Below the pieces are notes generated by a model. That model saw only the letters and a program-made list of their open reading frames with translations. It did not search any database and was not told the DNA's origin. Positions 56,123-64,000 of a stretch of DNA of 64,000 bases are shown here, piece after piece. Within the stretch, counting starts at the first letter, position 1. The number at the start of each line of letters is the position of its first letter. The stretch spans positions 1 to 64,000 of the forward strand of contig JAAXWS010000003.1 of the NCBI GenBank assembly GCA_013334865.1, written 5' to 3'. Source of the DNA: Chlorobiaceae bacterium (GTDB taxonomy: Bacteria > Bacteroidota > Chlorobiia > Chlorobiales > Chlorobiaceae). Made by a program: the position numbers and the translations under genes.

Positions 56123-56836
56123 TCATCCCATTGCGTTCAGCCAGGCCTGCCGCTGGTTCTCGGGGAAGCGTTCGATGGCGTAGCGGAGCATGGTGCGGGG
56201 CATGCGGGGGTAATGGGCTGCGAGGAAGCCTTCGAGCGCCGGCTGGTCGCGTTTGCCGACCTCGCGCAGCATCCAGCCGGTGGCTTTATGGATAAGGTCA
56301 TGCCGGTCGGCAAGCAACCGTTCGGCAATCGCGAGGGTGTCGTCGAACTGGTTGAGCCTGATGAAATGGAACGTAGATACGATGGCTATGCGGCGCTCCC
56401 ACAGGCTTTCGGAAACGGCGAAGCGGTAGAGGGGTGAACGGTCGCGGGTGGCCAAATGCGTACCGACGATATTGGGGGCGGAAAGGTCGACCAGGTCCCA
56501 GTTGTTGATCCTGTCGGTCCGGGAGCAGTAGGTGTTGAAAATCGCCTCCCGGCCTGCCTCGTCAGACAAGTTGTACCGGTCCACCAGCAGGAGCAGGGCC
56601 AGCAGTCGATCTTCGTGCCAGGGAGAGGCCAGCAGTGGCACGATCTCCCCAATGCCAGCCTGCCGGAATTCGCGGCAGAGCTTCCGGAGCGTAGGCACCC
56701 TGATGCCCCGGAACCGGTCTCCCTCCCCGTACTGGCCCGGTCCCGTCTTGAAAAACCATTGCAGCGTGCCGGCGGTCTTTTCGTCTGCAAGGGCCTCGAG
56801 ACGGGCAAGCATCGTGTCGATCATGGCAAGACTCAT
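56123..56836 (-). CDS. DNA alkylation repair protein (AlkD-like HEAT-repeat glycosylase)
   Basis: The 237-residue protein consists of HEAT-like helical repeats. GIRVPTLRKLCREF near residue 46 and WHEDRLLALLLLVDRY are typical of the AlkC/AlkD family, and NNWDLVDLSAPNIVG carries the conserved Trp/Asp (NWDLVD) that contact DNA. AlkD removes bulky or positively charged N3/N7-alkylated purines. The Asp in NNWDLVD is the key residue and is present. No operon partners are obvious. Confidence 0.88.
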   Translation of the reverse strand: MSLAMIDTMLARLEALADEKTAGTLQWFFKTGPGQYGEGDRFRGIRVPTLRKLCREFRQAGIGEIVPLLASPWHEDRLLALLLLVDRYNLSDEAGREAIFNTYCSRTDRINNWDLVDLSAPNIVGTHLATRDRSPLYRFAVSESLWERRIAIVSTFHFIRLNQFDDTLAIAERLLADRHDLIHKATGWMLREVGKRDQPALEGFLAAHYPRMPRTMLRYAIERFPENQRQAWLNAMG

Positions 56837-56874
56837 CGCAAATTGCCGATTTAGTTGCCTTAGCAGGCAGAAAG

Positions 56875-56985
56875 GGACTCAAGGGACAACAGGGTCTTCA
56901 GGGACAGCAGTGATAAGACGACGACGTCCGTCACGTTGTCCTTGATGTCCCTGTTGTCGCTGCTGTCCCTTGATTTTTTTTTTAC
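56875..56985. repeat. Imperfect GGGACAACA-type short repeats with internal inverted symmetry
   Basis: About 110 bp between the AlkD-like and ABC-F genes consist of imperfect ~9-nt units (GGGACAACA, GGGACAGCA) on the plus strand in the left half and their complement (TGTCCCTTG, TGTTGTC) in the right half, so the whole can form a long imperfect hairpin; a T run (56974-56982) follows on the plus strand. Related units occur at 55561-55590. Confidence 0.6.
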
Positions 56986-56995
56986 CAGTCGCCGA

Positions 56996-58888
56996 TCACG
57001 CGAATTCGGCCAGTTCGGACCAGCGGGACATGTCGCGGTCGAGCTTCGCCTGCAGCGCATGCAACTCGTCGCCGAGGCGCTGGACGGCCTGGAAATCGGA
57101 ACCGGCCGCCTGGAGCTCAGAGTTTATCTCGGCCTGGCGCTCCTCGGCCTGCGCGATCGCCGCTTCGAGCTGCTCCATCTCGCGCTTCTCCTTGCCGCTG
57201 AGTTTCCTCTGGTTCGGCGATGGAGGTGGCGCGGGCTTCGGCTCCTCGGGCGCTTTTTTGGCCGGCACGACCTCCGGCTTCGAAGCTGCGGCGGCTTTCA
57301 TTTCGAGGTAGACGCTGTAGTTGCCCGGATAGCGCTTGACGACCCCGTCGCCTTCGAAAACGAAGACATGCTCGACCGTGCGGTCGAGGAAGTAGCGGTC
57401 GTGGCTGACCACCATGAGGCAGCCGGTGTAGGAGTCGAGGTAATCCTCCAGGACGCGCAGCGTCGGGATGTCGAGGTCATTGGTCGGCTCGTCGAGTAGG
57501 AGCACGTTCGGTGAGGCGATGAGCTGTCGGAGCAGGTAGAGTCGCCGGCGCTCGCCGCCCGACAGCGTCTTGATATAGTTGTACTGGGCGGAGGGAGAGA
57601 AGAGGAACCGCTCGAGCATCTTCGACGCCGAAACCTGCGAACCGTCCTTCGTCGTGATCTGCTCGGCGATCTCCTTGATATATTCGATCACCCGCTTCGA
57701 ATCGTCGAGGTCGCGGCTCTGCTGGTCGTAATAACCGAGCCTGACGGTCGACCCGATTTCGACCCGGCCGCTGTCGGGCGTGACGCGCCCGGCGATCATG
57801 TCGAAGAGCGTGGTCTTCCCGGAACCGTTCGGGCCGATAATGCCGATCCGGTCCCCCTTTTCAAGGAGATACTCGAAGTTGTCGAGAAGTCGCCGGGAAC
57901 CGTACGATTTCGAGACCTGGTGGAACTCCACGATACGGTTGCCGAGGCGCTCCGAACCGAAACCGATCTCGAGCTCCTGCTTCTTCTCCTTGCCGGGGGC
58001 ATAGACCAGCGCTTCGGCACGCTGCATGCGCGCCTTCTGCTTGGTGGTCCGCGCCTTGGCTCCGGTGCGCATCCACTCCAGCTCCTGGCGGGCAAGCGCG
58101 TTGCGCTTGCGCTCGTCCCGCGCTTCCTGCTCCTCCATCTCGGCCTTCTGCACCAGGTAGCTCGCGTATCCGCCGGAAAAGGTGAGCGCCGTCTTGCCGT
58201 CGAGCTCTATCATGCGTGTCGCCACCCGGTCCAGGAAATAGCGGTCGTGCGTGATCAGGAGGACGGCGCCCGAATAGCGCCTGATATAGTTTTCCAGCCA
58301 TTCGACGCTGTCCGCGTCGAGATGGTTGGTCGGCTCATCGAGAATGAGCGCGTCGCTCGGCACCACCAGGGCATGGGCAAGGGCAACCCGCTTGCGCTGG
58401 CCGCCGGAGAGCGTCCCCATGCGGGCTGTCAGGTCTTCGAGTCCGAGCTTTCCAAGCACGACCTTCGCATTCGACTCGAGTTCCCATCCACCGCAGGCGT
58501 CGATTTCGTGGGAAAGCTGGCTCATCCTGTCGATAAGGGCCGTGTGGTCGCCCTGCTCATGCTCGAGCTGCGTGCAGACGAGCTCATACTCGCAGATCAG
58601 CCCCATGGTCCGGTCGCTCGACTTCAGCACGGCCTCGAGCACGGTATCGTCAGGCTCGAAGGCCGAATCCTGGGGAAGGTAGACGATCCGCTTCTCCTTC
58701 GAGACCATCACCTTGCCGCTGTCGGGCGTCTCGACGCCGGCAAGGATCTTGAGCAGCGTGCTCTTGCCGCTGCCGTTGGCCCCGATGATGCCGATCTTGT
58801 CGCAGTCGTCGATACCGAACGAAACTTCCCCGAACAGCCTCTTCAGGCCGTACGTCTTGCCAATCCCCTCAACCGTCAGTAGAACCAT
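56996..58888 (-). CDS. ABC-F family ATPase (Uup-like)
   Basis: The 630-residue soluble protein has two ABC ATPase domains (Walker A GANGSGKST and GPNGSGKTT; signatures LSGGQRKRVALAHAL and LSGGERRRLYLL; Walker B LILDEPTNHLD and LLLDEPTNDLD), the inter-domain arm with many Lys/Arg and a C-terminal coiled coil (about 560-625, EKREMEQLEAAIAQAEERQ). ABC-F proteins act on ribosomes; the C-terminal coiled coil is typical of Uup. Both Walker B Glu residues are present. It is divergent from the next gene. Confidence 0.92.
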   Translation of the reverse strand: MVLLTVEGIGKTYGLKRLFGEVSFGIDDCDKIGIIGANGSGKSTLLKILAGVETPDSGKVMVSKEKRIVYLPQDSAFEPDDTVLEAVLKSSDRTMGLICEYELVCTQLEHEQGDHTALIDRMSQLSHEIDACGGWELESNAKVVLGKLGLEDLTARMGTLSGGQRKRVALAHALVVPSDALILDEPTNHLDADSVEWLENYIRRYSGAVLLITHDRYFLDRVATRMIELDGKTALTFSGGYASYLVQKAEMEEQEARDERKRNALARQELEWMRTGAKARTTKQKARMQRAEALVYAPGKEKKQELEIGFGSERLGNRIVEFHQVSKSYGSRRLLDNFEYLLEKGDRIGIIGPNGSGKTTLFDMIAGRVTPDSGRVEIGSTVRLGYYDQQSRDLDDSKRVIEYIKEIAEQITTKDGSQVSASKMLERFLFSPSAQYNYIKTLSGGERRRLYLLRQLIASPNVLLLDEPTNDLDIPTLRVLEDYLDSYTGCLMVVSHDRYFLDRTVEHVFVFEGDGVVKRYPGNYSVYLEMKAAAASKPEVVPAKKAPEEPKPAPPPSPNQRKLSGKEKREMEQLEAAIAQAEERQAEINSELQAAGSDFQAVQRLGDELHALQAKLDRDMSRWSELAEFA

Positions 58889-59038
58889 ATGCTCTCAACC
58901 TCGCGCATGTTAACCTTGAAAAAGCCCAATATAGCCAATTGGAGGCCCTTCCCTCCGTTTAACAGGGGGATTCGTTTCCGTATCACCGATATTTTGGATA
59001 AAATAGGTTTTCGCATCCTTCAGACACTCCACCGACAC

Positions 59039-59593
59039 ATGAGCATACTCGAGGAATCGCTCGCCTGGACAGGCGTACCAGTTCCAGCGACCCTGAAAGG
59101 CCTCGCCCCTCTCGAACAGCAGGCGATAGCCGACTATACCACGGCCGTAGTCAAAGAGAAGACCGACGGGCTCGCCGAACTGTACCAGGCCATCGGCATG
59201 ATCGTGAAGTACATCCCGCACTTCATCGTCATCCCGCTCATGGTCGAGCACATCCGTCCACAGATCGCCGCCGGTGTCTGCCGCACGATGGGAGTCGAAC
59301 AGGCGGTGCACTACGCCAACGACCTGCCTGTCGAATATTTCAGCGAAGTGTCGAAGCACCTGGACGACGTGCTGATGGCGCAGATTTTCGAGCAGATGAA
59401 GCGGCACCACGCCGAAAAGGTGATCAACCACGAGCTCCGGCACCACCTGAGCCACATGCTCGGCATCGCCGCCCACCTCGAGGGCCGAATGCTCGAATAC
59501 GTGTCACGCCAGGTCACGCTCCCCGATCGTAGCGAAGAGCTGCAACAGCACCCACACCGCGAAATCATCGAAAAACTGCGCGCAATGCAGTAA
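59039..59593 (+). CDS. Conserved-looking hypothetical helical protein
   Basis: The 184-residue, predominantly helical protein starts at ATG 59039 (MSILEESLAWTGVPVPATLK); the open frame extends to 58889, but the extra residues look like untranslated leader. It contains AAGVCRTMGVEQAVHYANDL and a His/Glu-rich C-terminal half (RHHAEKVINHELRHHLSHML) whose spacing could bind metal. No signal peptide or membrane helix. Family not recognised; the clustered His residues are the only functional hint. Confidence 0.65.
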   Translation: MSILEESLAWTGVPVPATLKGLAPLEQQAIADYTTAVVKEKTDGLAELYQAIGMIVKYIPHFIVIPLMVEHIRPQIAAGVCRTMGVEQAVHYANDLPVEYFSEVSKHLDDVLMAQIFEQMKRHHAEKVINHELRHHLSHMLGIAAHLEGRMLEYVSRQVTLPDRSEELQQHPHREIIEKLRAMQ

Positions 59594-59697
59594 CGGATGA
59601 GGCGTAACACGTGACGCGAGAGGCGTGAGGCGTGACAAGCGGCCGTGGAGTGCAAAGCAAGGCCACGGCACGCCCAGCTCATGGTTACCTGCCCGGG

Positions 59698-60153
59698 CTA
59701 ATGGAGATCCCGCTTCTCTGAACTTGAAACGATCTTGTGCAGGACGCCGATCACCAGGAGCGAAGCCAGCAGCAGTCCATAATGAAGCGGATTGAACAGC
59801 TGTTCAGGGTTCTGGCCAGCTGTAGCGACCTTGACCGGCTCGACGATGAGCTGCCGCAGGAGCGTGATCATGGCAACCTCGATAAACACGACCAGATGGA
59901 AAACGCCGTTCTGGACATAGTTGATCTCTGCTGAGATAAGGCTGGAAAGGGTCCAGACGATGAAGAGTGTCCCCAGGGCCTGCAGGAAGCCTTGGGCAAG
60001 CTTGTTGAGCTGCACTGCATGTACGACGGCCATGACGAACTCGTAGAGCACCATCATGCTTGCCATGACGAGGGCGATGGCAAGCAGCACATGCAGGAAA
60101 TGGTTGAACGCCTGAAGCGCTCTCACCAGACGCTCCTCGAAAGTTCCTTTCAT
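59698..60153 (-). CDS. PsiE-like (phosphate-starvation-inducible) membrane protein
   Basis: The 151-residue protein has four predicted membrane helices (about 17-40, 52-78, 85-100 and 122-140). QNGVFHLVVFIEVAMITLLRQ is split here around Glu; this block, with V-E-P (LIVEPVKV), is the pattern of the PsiE family (PF06146). The start at 60153 (MKGTFEERLVRAL) is preferred to 60327, whose upstream part lacks family similarity. Function of PsiE proteins is unknown. It is followed on the minus strand by a repeat-rich ~100-bp intergenic stretch. Confidence 0.8.
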   Translation of the reverse strand: MKGTFEERLVRALQAFNHFLHVLLAIALVMASMMVLYEFVMAVVHAVQLNKLAQGFLQALGTLFIVWTLSSLISAEINYVQNGVFHLVVFIEVAMITLLRQLIVEPVKVATAGQNPEQLFNPLHYGLLLASLLVIGVLHKIVSSSEKRDLH

Positions 60154-60279
60154 GACATGCGGGATTTGAGAATGTAATGAACAGCTTATGTTCCGATTTC
60201 CACACCAAGTGTAGTATACGGGTAATTCAGCCAAATCAGCAATACCCGGGAAAATCTGCCGGAGGAGGGCAAACAATAA

Positions 60280-60315
60280 ATCCCGGCATGGTGCCAAGGG
60301 CCACCATGCCGGGAT
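60280..60315 (-). terminator. Terminator after the secreted-protein gene at 60341
   Basis: A perfect 14-bp stem (ATCCCGGCATGGTG / CACCATGCCGGGAT, 8-nt loop) is followed on the minus strand by TTATTGTTTG. It closes the minus-strand cluster of secreted proteins. Confidence 0.75.
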
Positions 60316-60340
60316 CCTGTCATGCAATCCCCAGACCTCT

Positions 60341-61216
60341 TCAGGACTTGCCGGCTGCAGCCGCTACGCTTTGGCTGACGGTATCGTTATTCTTGCCGTT
60401 GCTGTTCGAGGCATCCCCCTTCGGCTCTTGAGGGGTGTTGGATGGCGTATAATTCTGTCGTATGTCGACCCGTCGACTGTGCTCCCCATCCACAAGGACA
60501 AGGAAGGTGCAACCGATCACCGCAGTCGGCACCGTGACGCCTCCGCTCTTGGCAATACTCGGCACTAAGCCGGCGATGACCCCGACAGGGGCGTTGAAGA
60601 ATCCCGAGACAAATGACGAAGCGGCTAGCCCGTTCGTCCTCGTATCAACACCTGTCATGAAGTTGATGGTGCTCGGGCTGCTCAGCAGCGTGATATTGTA
60701 ACCCTTCAGCGCTCCCGACTCCCGAATATAGCTTGTGGCATCATGGATAAGGGTTTGCATATCGACCTCATCGGCCGAATTCTTCCGGCTCTGAATCGTC
60801 AACGAACCGATCAGTTCCCCTTCCGCGACGCCGTTGAACGTGAACGACACCTTCCGATCCTTGCGCTCGGGCCGCTCCGGCACGTCAGAGTAGTTATATA
60901 TAATCTTGGTTCCGTGGCTCTTCCCTATGGCCACATCATGGTGTGCTATCGAATAGAAATTTGTCATCAACAGGGGAAATCCCTTGACATACGCCGGAAG
61001 CCCCTGCGTCGCAAACAGGGTCGGCGACGACACCGGAGCCGTGATGATGCCCGGTGCATACGGGGGCGGATGTTCCGCGCCGCCACCGATGTTCGTGGTA
61101 AAATATCCGACGGCGCTCCCCGTAGCCGTGTTATTGGTATCCTGCGCAATAGCTGTGTGCACTCCCGTCAACAACAGGGCGATACCGATTGCAACATTAC
61201 TGATCCTGTGTTTCAT
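60341..61216 (-). CDS. Secreted protein of unknown function, paralog of 63012-63899
   Basis: The 291-residue protein has a signal peptide (MKHRISNVAIGIALLLTGVH, cleavage near AIAQ). The mature part contains GYFTTNIGGG, HPPPYAPGIITAPVSSPTLF, RPERKDRKVSFTFNG and AVIGCTFLVLVDGEHSRRVD, all nearly shared with the paralog at 63012. The C-terminal ~35 residues are Ser/Asn-rich and low complexity. No known domain is recognised. It is last in a minus-strand cluster with two small Asn/Ser- or Gly/Ala-rich secreted proteins, suggesting an extracellular or outer-membrane assembly. Start 61216. Confidence 0.7.
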   Translation of the reverse strand: MKHRISNVAIGIALLLTGVHTAIAQDTNNTATGSAVGYFTTNIGGGAEHPPPYAPGIITAPVSSPTLFATQGLPAYVKGFPLLMTNFYSIAHHDVAIGKSHGTKIIYNYSDVPERPERKDRKVSFTFNGVAEGELIGSLTIQSRKNSADEVDMQTLIHDATSYIRESGALKGYNITLLSSPSTINFMTGVDTRTNGLAASSFVSGFFNAPVGVIAGLVPSIAKSGGVTVPTAVIGCTFLVLVDGEHSRRVDIRQNYTPSNTPQEPKGDASNSNGKNNDTVSQSVAAAAGKS

Positions 61217-61311
61217 GGCCGTATGGTTGATCCCCTCGCGCATCCATGGCAGAGGTGGCTGATTAGGTTAAGGAGCGGATCGGACATTTCGCCCGGTCCC
61301 GCTATGGCGTA

Positions 61312-61719
61312 TTACTTGTTGGTCGTGCTCGAGTTGCTGTAGTTGCCGCCGACGACGATCGCGGTTGCACTGTTGTTGATCTGCAGGATGCCGCTACCGA
61401 CGCTCACGCCCGTTCCGTTCGAAACCGTCGAGTTGCTCAAATTGACCGACGAGGTCGGGTTCGTCGACGGATTGTTGGTTACCGTCACGTTCAAGTTGCT
61501 CACATTCTGCGTAGCTGTACAGGTGGACTGCACCATATTGCCGTAGATCAGGTAGGACTGGCCGTTGTCCATGGCGATCGACGCCGGAGAAGCCGACGAG
61601 CCGGTCGTTCCGGAATTGTTTTCACCGAATGTTGTCGTCGTCTCCGCGATGGCAGTACTCCCGATCGTCAGCAGCAGGGATACCGCGATTCCCGCACCCG
61701 CATGGCATAGCTGTTTCAT
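61312..61719 (-). CDS. Small secreted Asn/Ser/Thr-rich protein
   Basis: The 135-residue protein has a signal peptide (MKQLCHAGAGIAVSLLLTIG, cleavage at AIA-ET). The mature part is rich in Asn, Ser, Thr and Val (NVSNLNVTVTNNPSTNPTSS), with alternation that suggests beta strands, and one Cys (STCTATQ). It has features of subunits of amyloid-like or beta-solenoid fibres, but no curlin repeat consensus is clear. It lies between the Gly/Ala-rich protein and the 291-residue protein on the same strand. Confidence 0.6.
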   Translation of the reverse strand: MKQLCHAGAGIAVSLLLTIGSTAIAETTTTFGENNSGTTGSSASPASIAMDNGQSYLIYGNMVQSTCTATQNVSNLNVTVTNNPSTNPTSSVNLSNSTVSNGTGVSVGSGILQINNSATAIVVGGNYSNSSTTNK

Positions 61720-61802
61720 TGTCGTCCCTCTGGTCTGTGGTTAAATTGCCACCCGGGGCCAAGCGCCCCGGGCGACAGGATTCACTTATGAAACCGCATC
61801 GT

Positions 61803-62489
61803 TTACTTGCCGATGTTGGCGGTAATAGAAGAAACGCCACCAGCGATTGCGCTGTTAGACATCGAAGCATAGTTTCCAGCCACGCCCATCTGCATCGGAG
61901 AGTTGACCCCGGCCAGCGCGATGCTGTTGACGCCTGAGCCGATGCCGTTGCTTACCGACGACTGGTAGTTCTGCTGGCTAACCGCTGTAGAGGTCGGCGC
62001 ACTGGCCGACGCGCAGTTGCCGGTCAGGCTTGCAGAAAGTCCGGCACCGATACCGACACCGGCACCGCCGTCAAGACTTGCCTCTTTGCAGCGCTGGTCT
62101 AGCGAGCCAGCCAGTCCGCCGCCAATAGCGCCACCGGCTGCGCCAGCGCCCGAGGCACTGAAGGAGCCAGCCTCAGCGCCACCCTGCGTAGAAGGATTGG
62201 TGGCGGTAATGCCCGTCGAAGGATGGAAGTTGAAATCGCCAACATTCATCTGCTGACCAACGGCGTTGTTTCCTGCGGCAACGGCAACCGAGTTTGCTTC
62301 TGCAGCAACGGCAACCTGGTTATGCGTCAGGCTAAGGTTCAGGTCAAGCAGCGCCTGGTCGCACTTCGGTGCCGGGTCGCACTTCGGTGCCGGCGGGTTG
62401 CACTTCGGATCCTGATGGGTTGTGGCGAACGCGTTTCCGGCGAAGCCCATGGCGGCGATGGCGGCCATCGAAACGATCATCGATTTTTT
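61803..62489 (-). CDS. Secreted Gly/Ala/Asn-rich protein, possible fibre subunit
   Basis: The 228-residue protein has a signal peptide (MKKSMIVSMAAIAAMGFAGN, cleavage near AFA-TT). A short Cys/Pro-rich motif set follows (KCNPPAPKC, KCDQ), then a region with VAVAAEANSVAVAAGNNAVG and a long Gly/Ala-rich segment (GAGAAGGAIGGGLAG). Asn/Ala/Gly repeats of this kind recall functional-amyloid subunits (for example FapB/FapC types), but the match is only compositional. Start 62489 (MKKSM) with an AAGGAGA-like site upstream. It heads three minus-strand genes of the cluster. Confidence 0.65.
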   Translation of the reverse strand, partial: KKSMIVSMAAIAAMGFAGNAFATTHQDPKCNPPAPKCDPAPKCDQALLDLNLSLTHNQVAVAAEANSVAVAAGNNAVGQQMNVGDFNFHPSTGITATNPSTQGGAEAGSFSASGAGAAGGAIGGGLAGSLDQRCKEASLDGGAGVGIGAGLSASLTGNCASASAPTSTAVSQQNYQSSVSNGIGSGVNSIALAGVNSPMQMGVAGNYASMSNSAIAGGVSSITANIGK

Positions 62490-63011
62490 CATAATAATCT
62501 CCTTTGATTGCTTGTTTTGTGTAGTGGACAATACCTGGACGCCGTCATGGATCGCATCATCCCCCGGCTCTGCACTATTGTAGTGGGTGTCTGCACGATG
62601 CTTAAGGATTCAGCCTCACAAAACCGTGTCCAGCTGCTCTTCTTTTATCAACAAGCATGCCAAAGGCTCAAGACTCAAGATATTTATCGCTATAATAAAG
62701 AGTTACCAAGACACACGCTACAGCATAACGACCGTTTCTCCCAAGCCGCCATAGCGTACGTACCATCTTGAGACGGGATGTCTCAATGTGAATTGCGGGG
62801 AAATTATCAGCACCCCTGTTCCCGGGCAATGGAGCTGCGGAATCAGAACCGTGCCGCAGGAAACGGGGTAAAAAGACAATGGGACACCCAATCCCCCGAC
62901 AACCGGCACCGGAACGACAAGAGCCCCGCATTGCGGGGCCCCTGAGCCATAGTTGATTTTCAAATCATTCGTTATCGGAGAACACGGCTAGCCGCATCCC
63001 ACGTCAATGCG
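62490..63011. other. Intergenic region with one terminator hairpin
   Basis: No gene is supported in these ~520 bp; short minus-strand open frames (for example at 62668-62963) have no ribosome site or domain. A 7-bp GC-rich hairpin at 62923-62939 (GCCCCGC / GCGGGGC) follows the stop of the gene at 63012 on the minus strand and probably terminates it. The remaining sequence presumably holds the promoter of the 62489 gene. Confidence 0.55.
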
Positions 63012-63899
63012 TCACTTCTGACGTTCAGCCTCGAATTTCTTCTTCCGGATAGTCTGCTTAGAGTTTCTTTTTTCTGTCGTTGGCTGTCCAACCGCAGGAA
63101 CCTGGGATGGGGCGGCAGGCATATAGCTTGGCCGGATGTCCACCCGGCGGCTCCGTTCCCCGTCGACGAGCACCAGGAAGGTGCAGCCGATAACCGCCGT
63201 CGGCACGCTCACCCCTCCGCTCTTCGACACGCTCGGCACGACGCCGACAAGTGCTCCCCCGGGACCATCCACGAAGCCGGAAACATAGGGCGAGGCCGCC
63301 ACCCCGTGGGTTCTGGTATCGACCCCCTGCATGAAGGTGACGGTAGTCGGAATACTCAGCAGCGTGATATCGTACCCCCTCAGTTCCTTGAGTTCCCCGA
63401 CGTACCTGCCGGCGTCGTAGATCAGGGTAGGAATATCGACCTCCTCAGCTGCGTTCTTCCTGCTCTGGATCGTAATCGAGCCGACCACCTCACCCTCCGA
63501 CACGCCATCGAAACTGAACAGTATCTTCCGGTCCTTGCGCTCGGGGCGACTCGAAACTTCAGCACCGTTGTAGATGATCTTCGTCCCGTGGCTGCAGCCG
63601 ATGGCCACGTCGTGTTTGACCGGGCCAAAGAGGTTGCCCAGCATCAGCGGCAACCCCTTCACATATGCCGGAAGACCCTGCGTCGTGAACAGGGTGGGCG
63701 AGGCCACCGGCGCCGTGATGAGACCCGGCGCATACGGTGCCGGATGGTCACCGGCGCCGCCGATATTTGTCGTAAAATACCCGAGTGCGCTTCCCTCGGC
63801 CGTATTGTTCGTAGTGATACCGACCTCTTGGGTAAACGCCGTGTTCGCCCCCACCAGCAGCAGTGCAATGCCGATACCTAGGCACCTGTTTTGTTTCAT
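63012..63899 (-). CDS. Secreted protein of unknown function, paralog of 60341-61216
   Basis: The 295-residue protein has a signal peptide (MKQNRCLGIGIALLLVGANT, cleavage near AFTQ). The same blocks as its paralog are present: GYFTTNIGGAGDHPAPYAPG, SRPERKDRKILFSFDG and VIGCTFLVLVDGERSRRVDI. Its C-terminal tail is Lys/Arg-rich (EKRNSKQTIRKKKFEAERQK), unlike the Ser/Asn tail of the paralog. The two may be alternative versions of one surface component. Start 63899 is chosen for the signal peptide; the frame is open to 63974. Confidence 0.7.
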   Translation of the reverse strand: MKQNRCLGIGIALLLVGANTAFTQEVGITTNNTAEGSALGYFTTNIGGAGDHPAPYAPGLITAPVASPTLFTTQGLPAYVKGLPLMLGNLFGPVKHDVAIGCSHGTKIIYNGAEVSSRPERKDRKILFSFDGVSEGEVVGSITIQSRKNAAEEVDIPTLIYDAGRYVGELKELRGYDITLLSIPTTVTFMQGVDTRTHGVAASPYVSGFVDGPGGALVGVVPSVSKSGGVSVPTAVIGCTFLVLVDGERSRRVDIRPSYMPAAPSQVPAVGQPTTEKRNSKQTIRKKKFEAERQK

Positions 63900-64000
63900 G
63901 ATTGTCATGGTTGTGTCGCGTGCATTGTGTAAAACCGGAAATTTTTTTTCCGTTGATCCATCCGGATGCTTCATGTGTGGAAAATCCCGATAGGAGGCTC

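Overview
The window looks like a chromosomal segment of a green sulfur bacterium (Chlorobiaceae). It carries contiguous bchI-bchD-bchH genes for Mg-chelatase of bacteriochlorophyll synthesis, with guaB, a dihydrolipoamide dehydrogenase, and many oxygen-sensitive (radical SAM, Fe-S) enzymes that suit a strict anaerobe. No 16S rRNA or other decisive marker is present, so the family assignment rests on the pigment genes and their layout.

Region 1 (1-1005) is the scarred edge of an older mobile element. It holds the 3' end of a group II intron inserted in a hipA-type kinase gene, then the C-terminal remnant of a P4-type tyrosine integrase, then a roughly 95-bp sequence that recurs at 39520-39617 beside and inside tRNA-Ser(GCT).

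Region 2 (about 1006-39600) is, by these flanking repeats, a tRNA-Ser-targeted genomic island of about 38.6 kb. Its cargo (1.1-33.1 kb) is entirely on the minus strand. In transcription order it holds: an alkyl sulfatase, a Cys-type arylsulfatase and its radical SAM maturase; then, after a leader region, a porin, an SsuA-like binding protein, a radical SAM protein, a PPOX-like flavoprotein, an MFS permease, two SsuC-like permeases, an SsuB-like ATPase, three tandem radical SAM paralogs, a short-chain dehydrogenase, a nitrogenase-like trio (NifH-, NifD- and NifK-like), a fifth radical SAM paralog, an arylsulfotransferase-like protein, a second PPOX protein, a heterodimeric ABC exporter, a flavin reductase, a third PPOX protein and a nitrilase. 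The leader upstream of the porin encodes a 17-residue peptide containing MRCRCM followed by an intrinsic terminator, which suggests attenuation by cysteine/methionine supply. My reading is that the cargo is an anaerobic sulfur-scavenging system. Sulfate esters are hydrolysed and another organosulfur (perhaps sulfonate or thioether) compound is imported and reductively cleaved by an unusual nitrogenase-like enzyme. The NifD-like subunit has lost two of three P-cluster cysteines and the cofactor cysteine, so the complex probably holds one [4Fe-4S] cluster as protochlorophyllide reductase does. The island backbone (34.1-39.5 kb) has an AlpA-like regulator, a primase/helicase-like protein, small overlapping ORFs and the intact integrase.

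Region 3 (39.6-40.4 kb) has three tRNA-Ser genes (GCT, TGA, GGA) and two tandem 178/180-bp repeats, each starting with the tRNA-Ser 3' end.

Region 4 (40.5-60.2 kb) is ordinary chromosome: guaB, bchH family (probably bchT), bchD, bchI, lpd, an RluD-type pseudouridine synthase, a flavodoxin-like protein, a prolyl oligopeptidase, a decayed RHH/PIN toxin-antitoxin locus, an AlkD-like protein, an ABC-F ATPase and a PsiE-like protein.

Region 5 (60.3-63.9 kb) is a minus-strand cluster of four secreted proteins of unknown function: two paralogs of about 290 residues and two small Asn/Ser/Gly/Ala-rich proteins. It may encode an extracellular structure.
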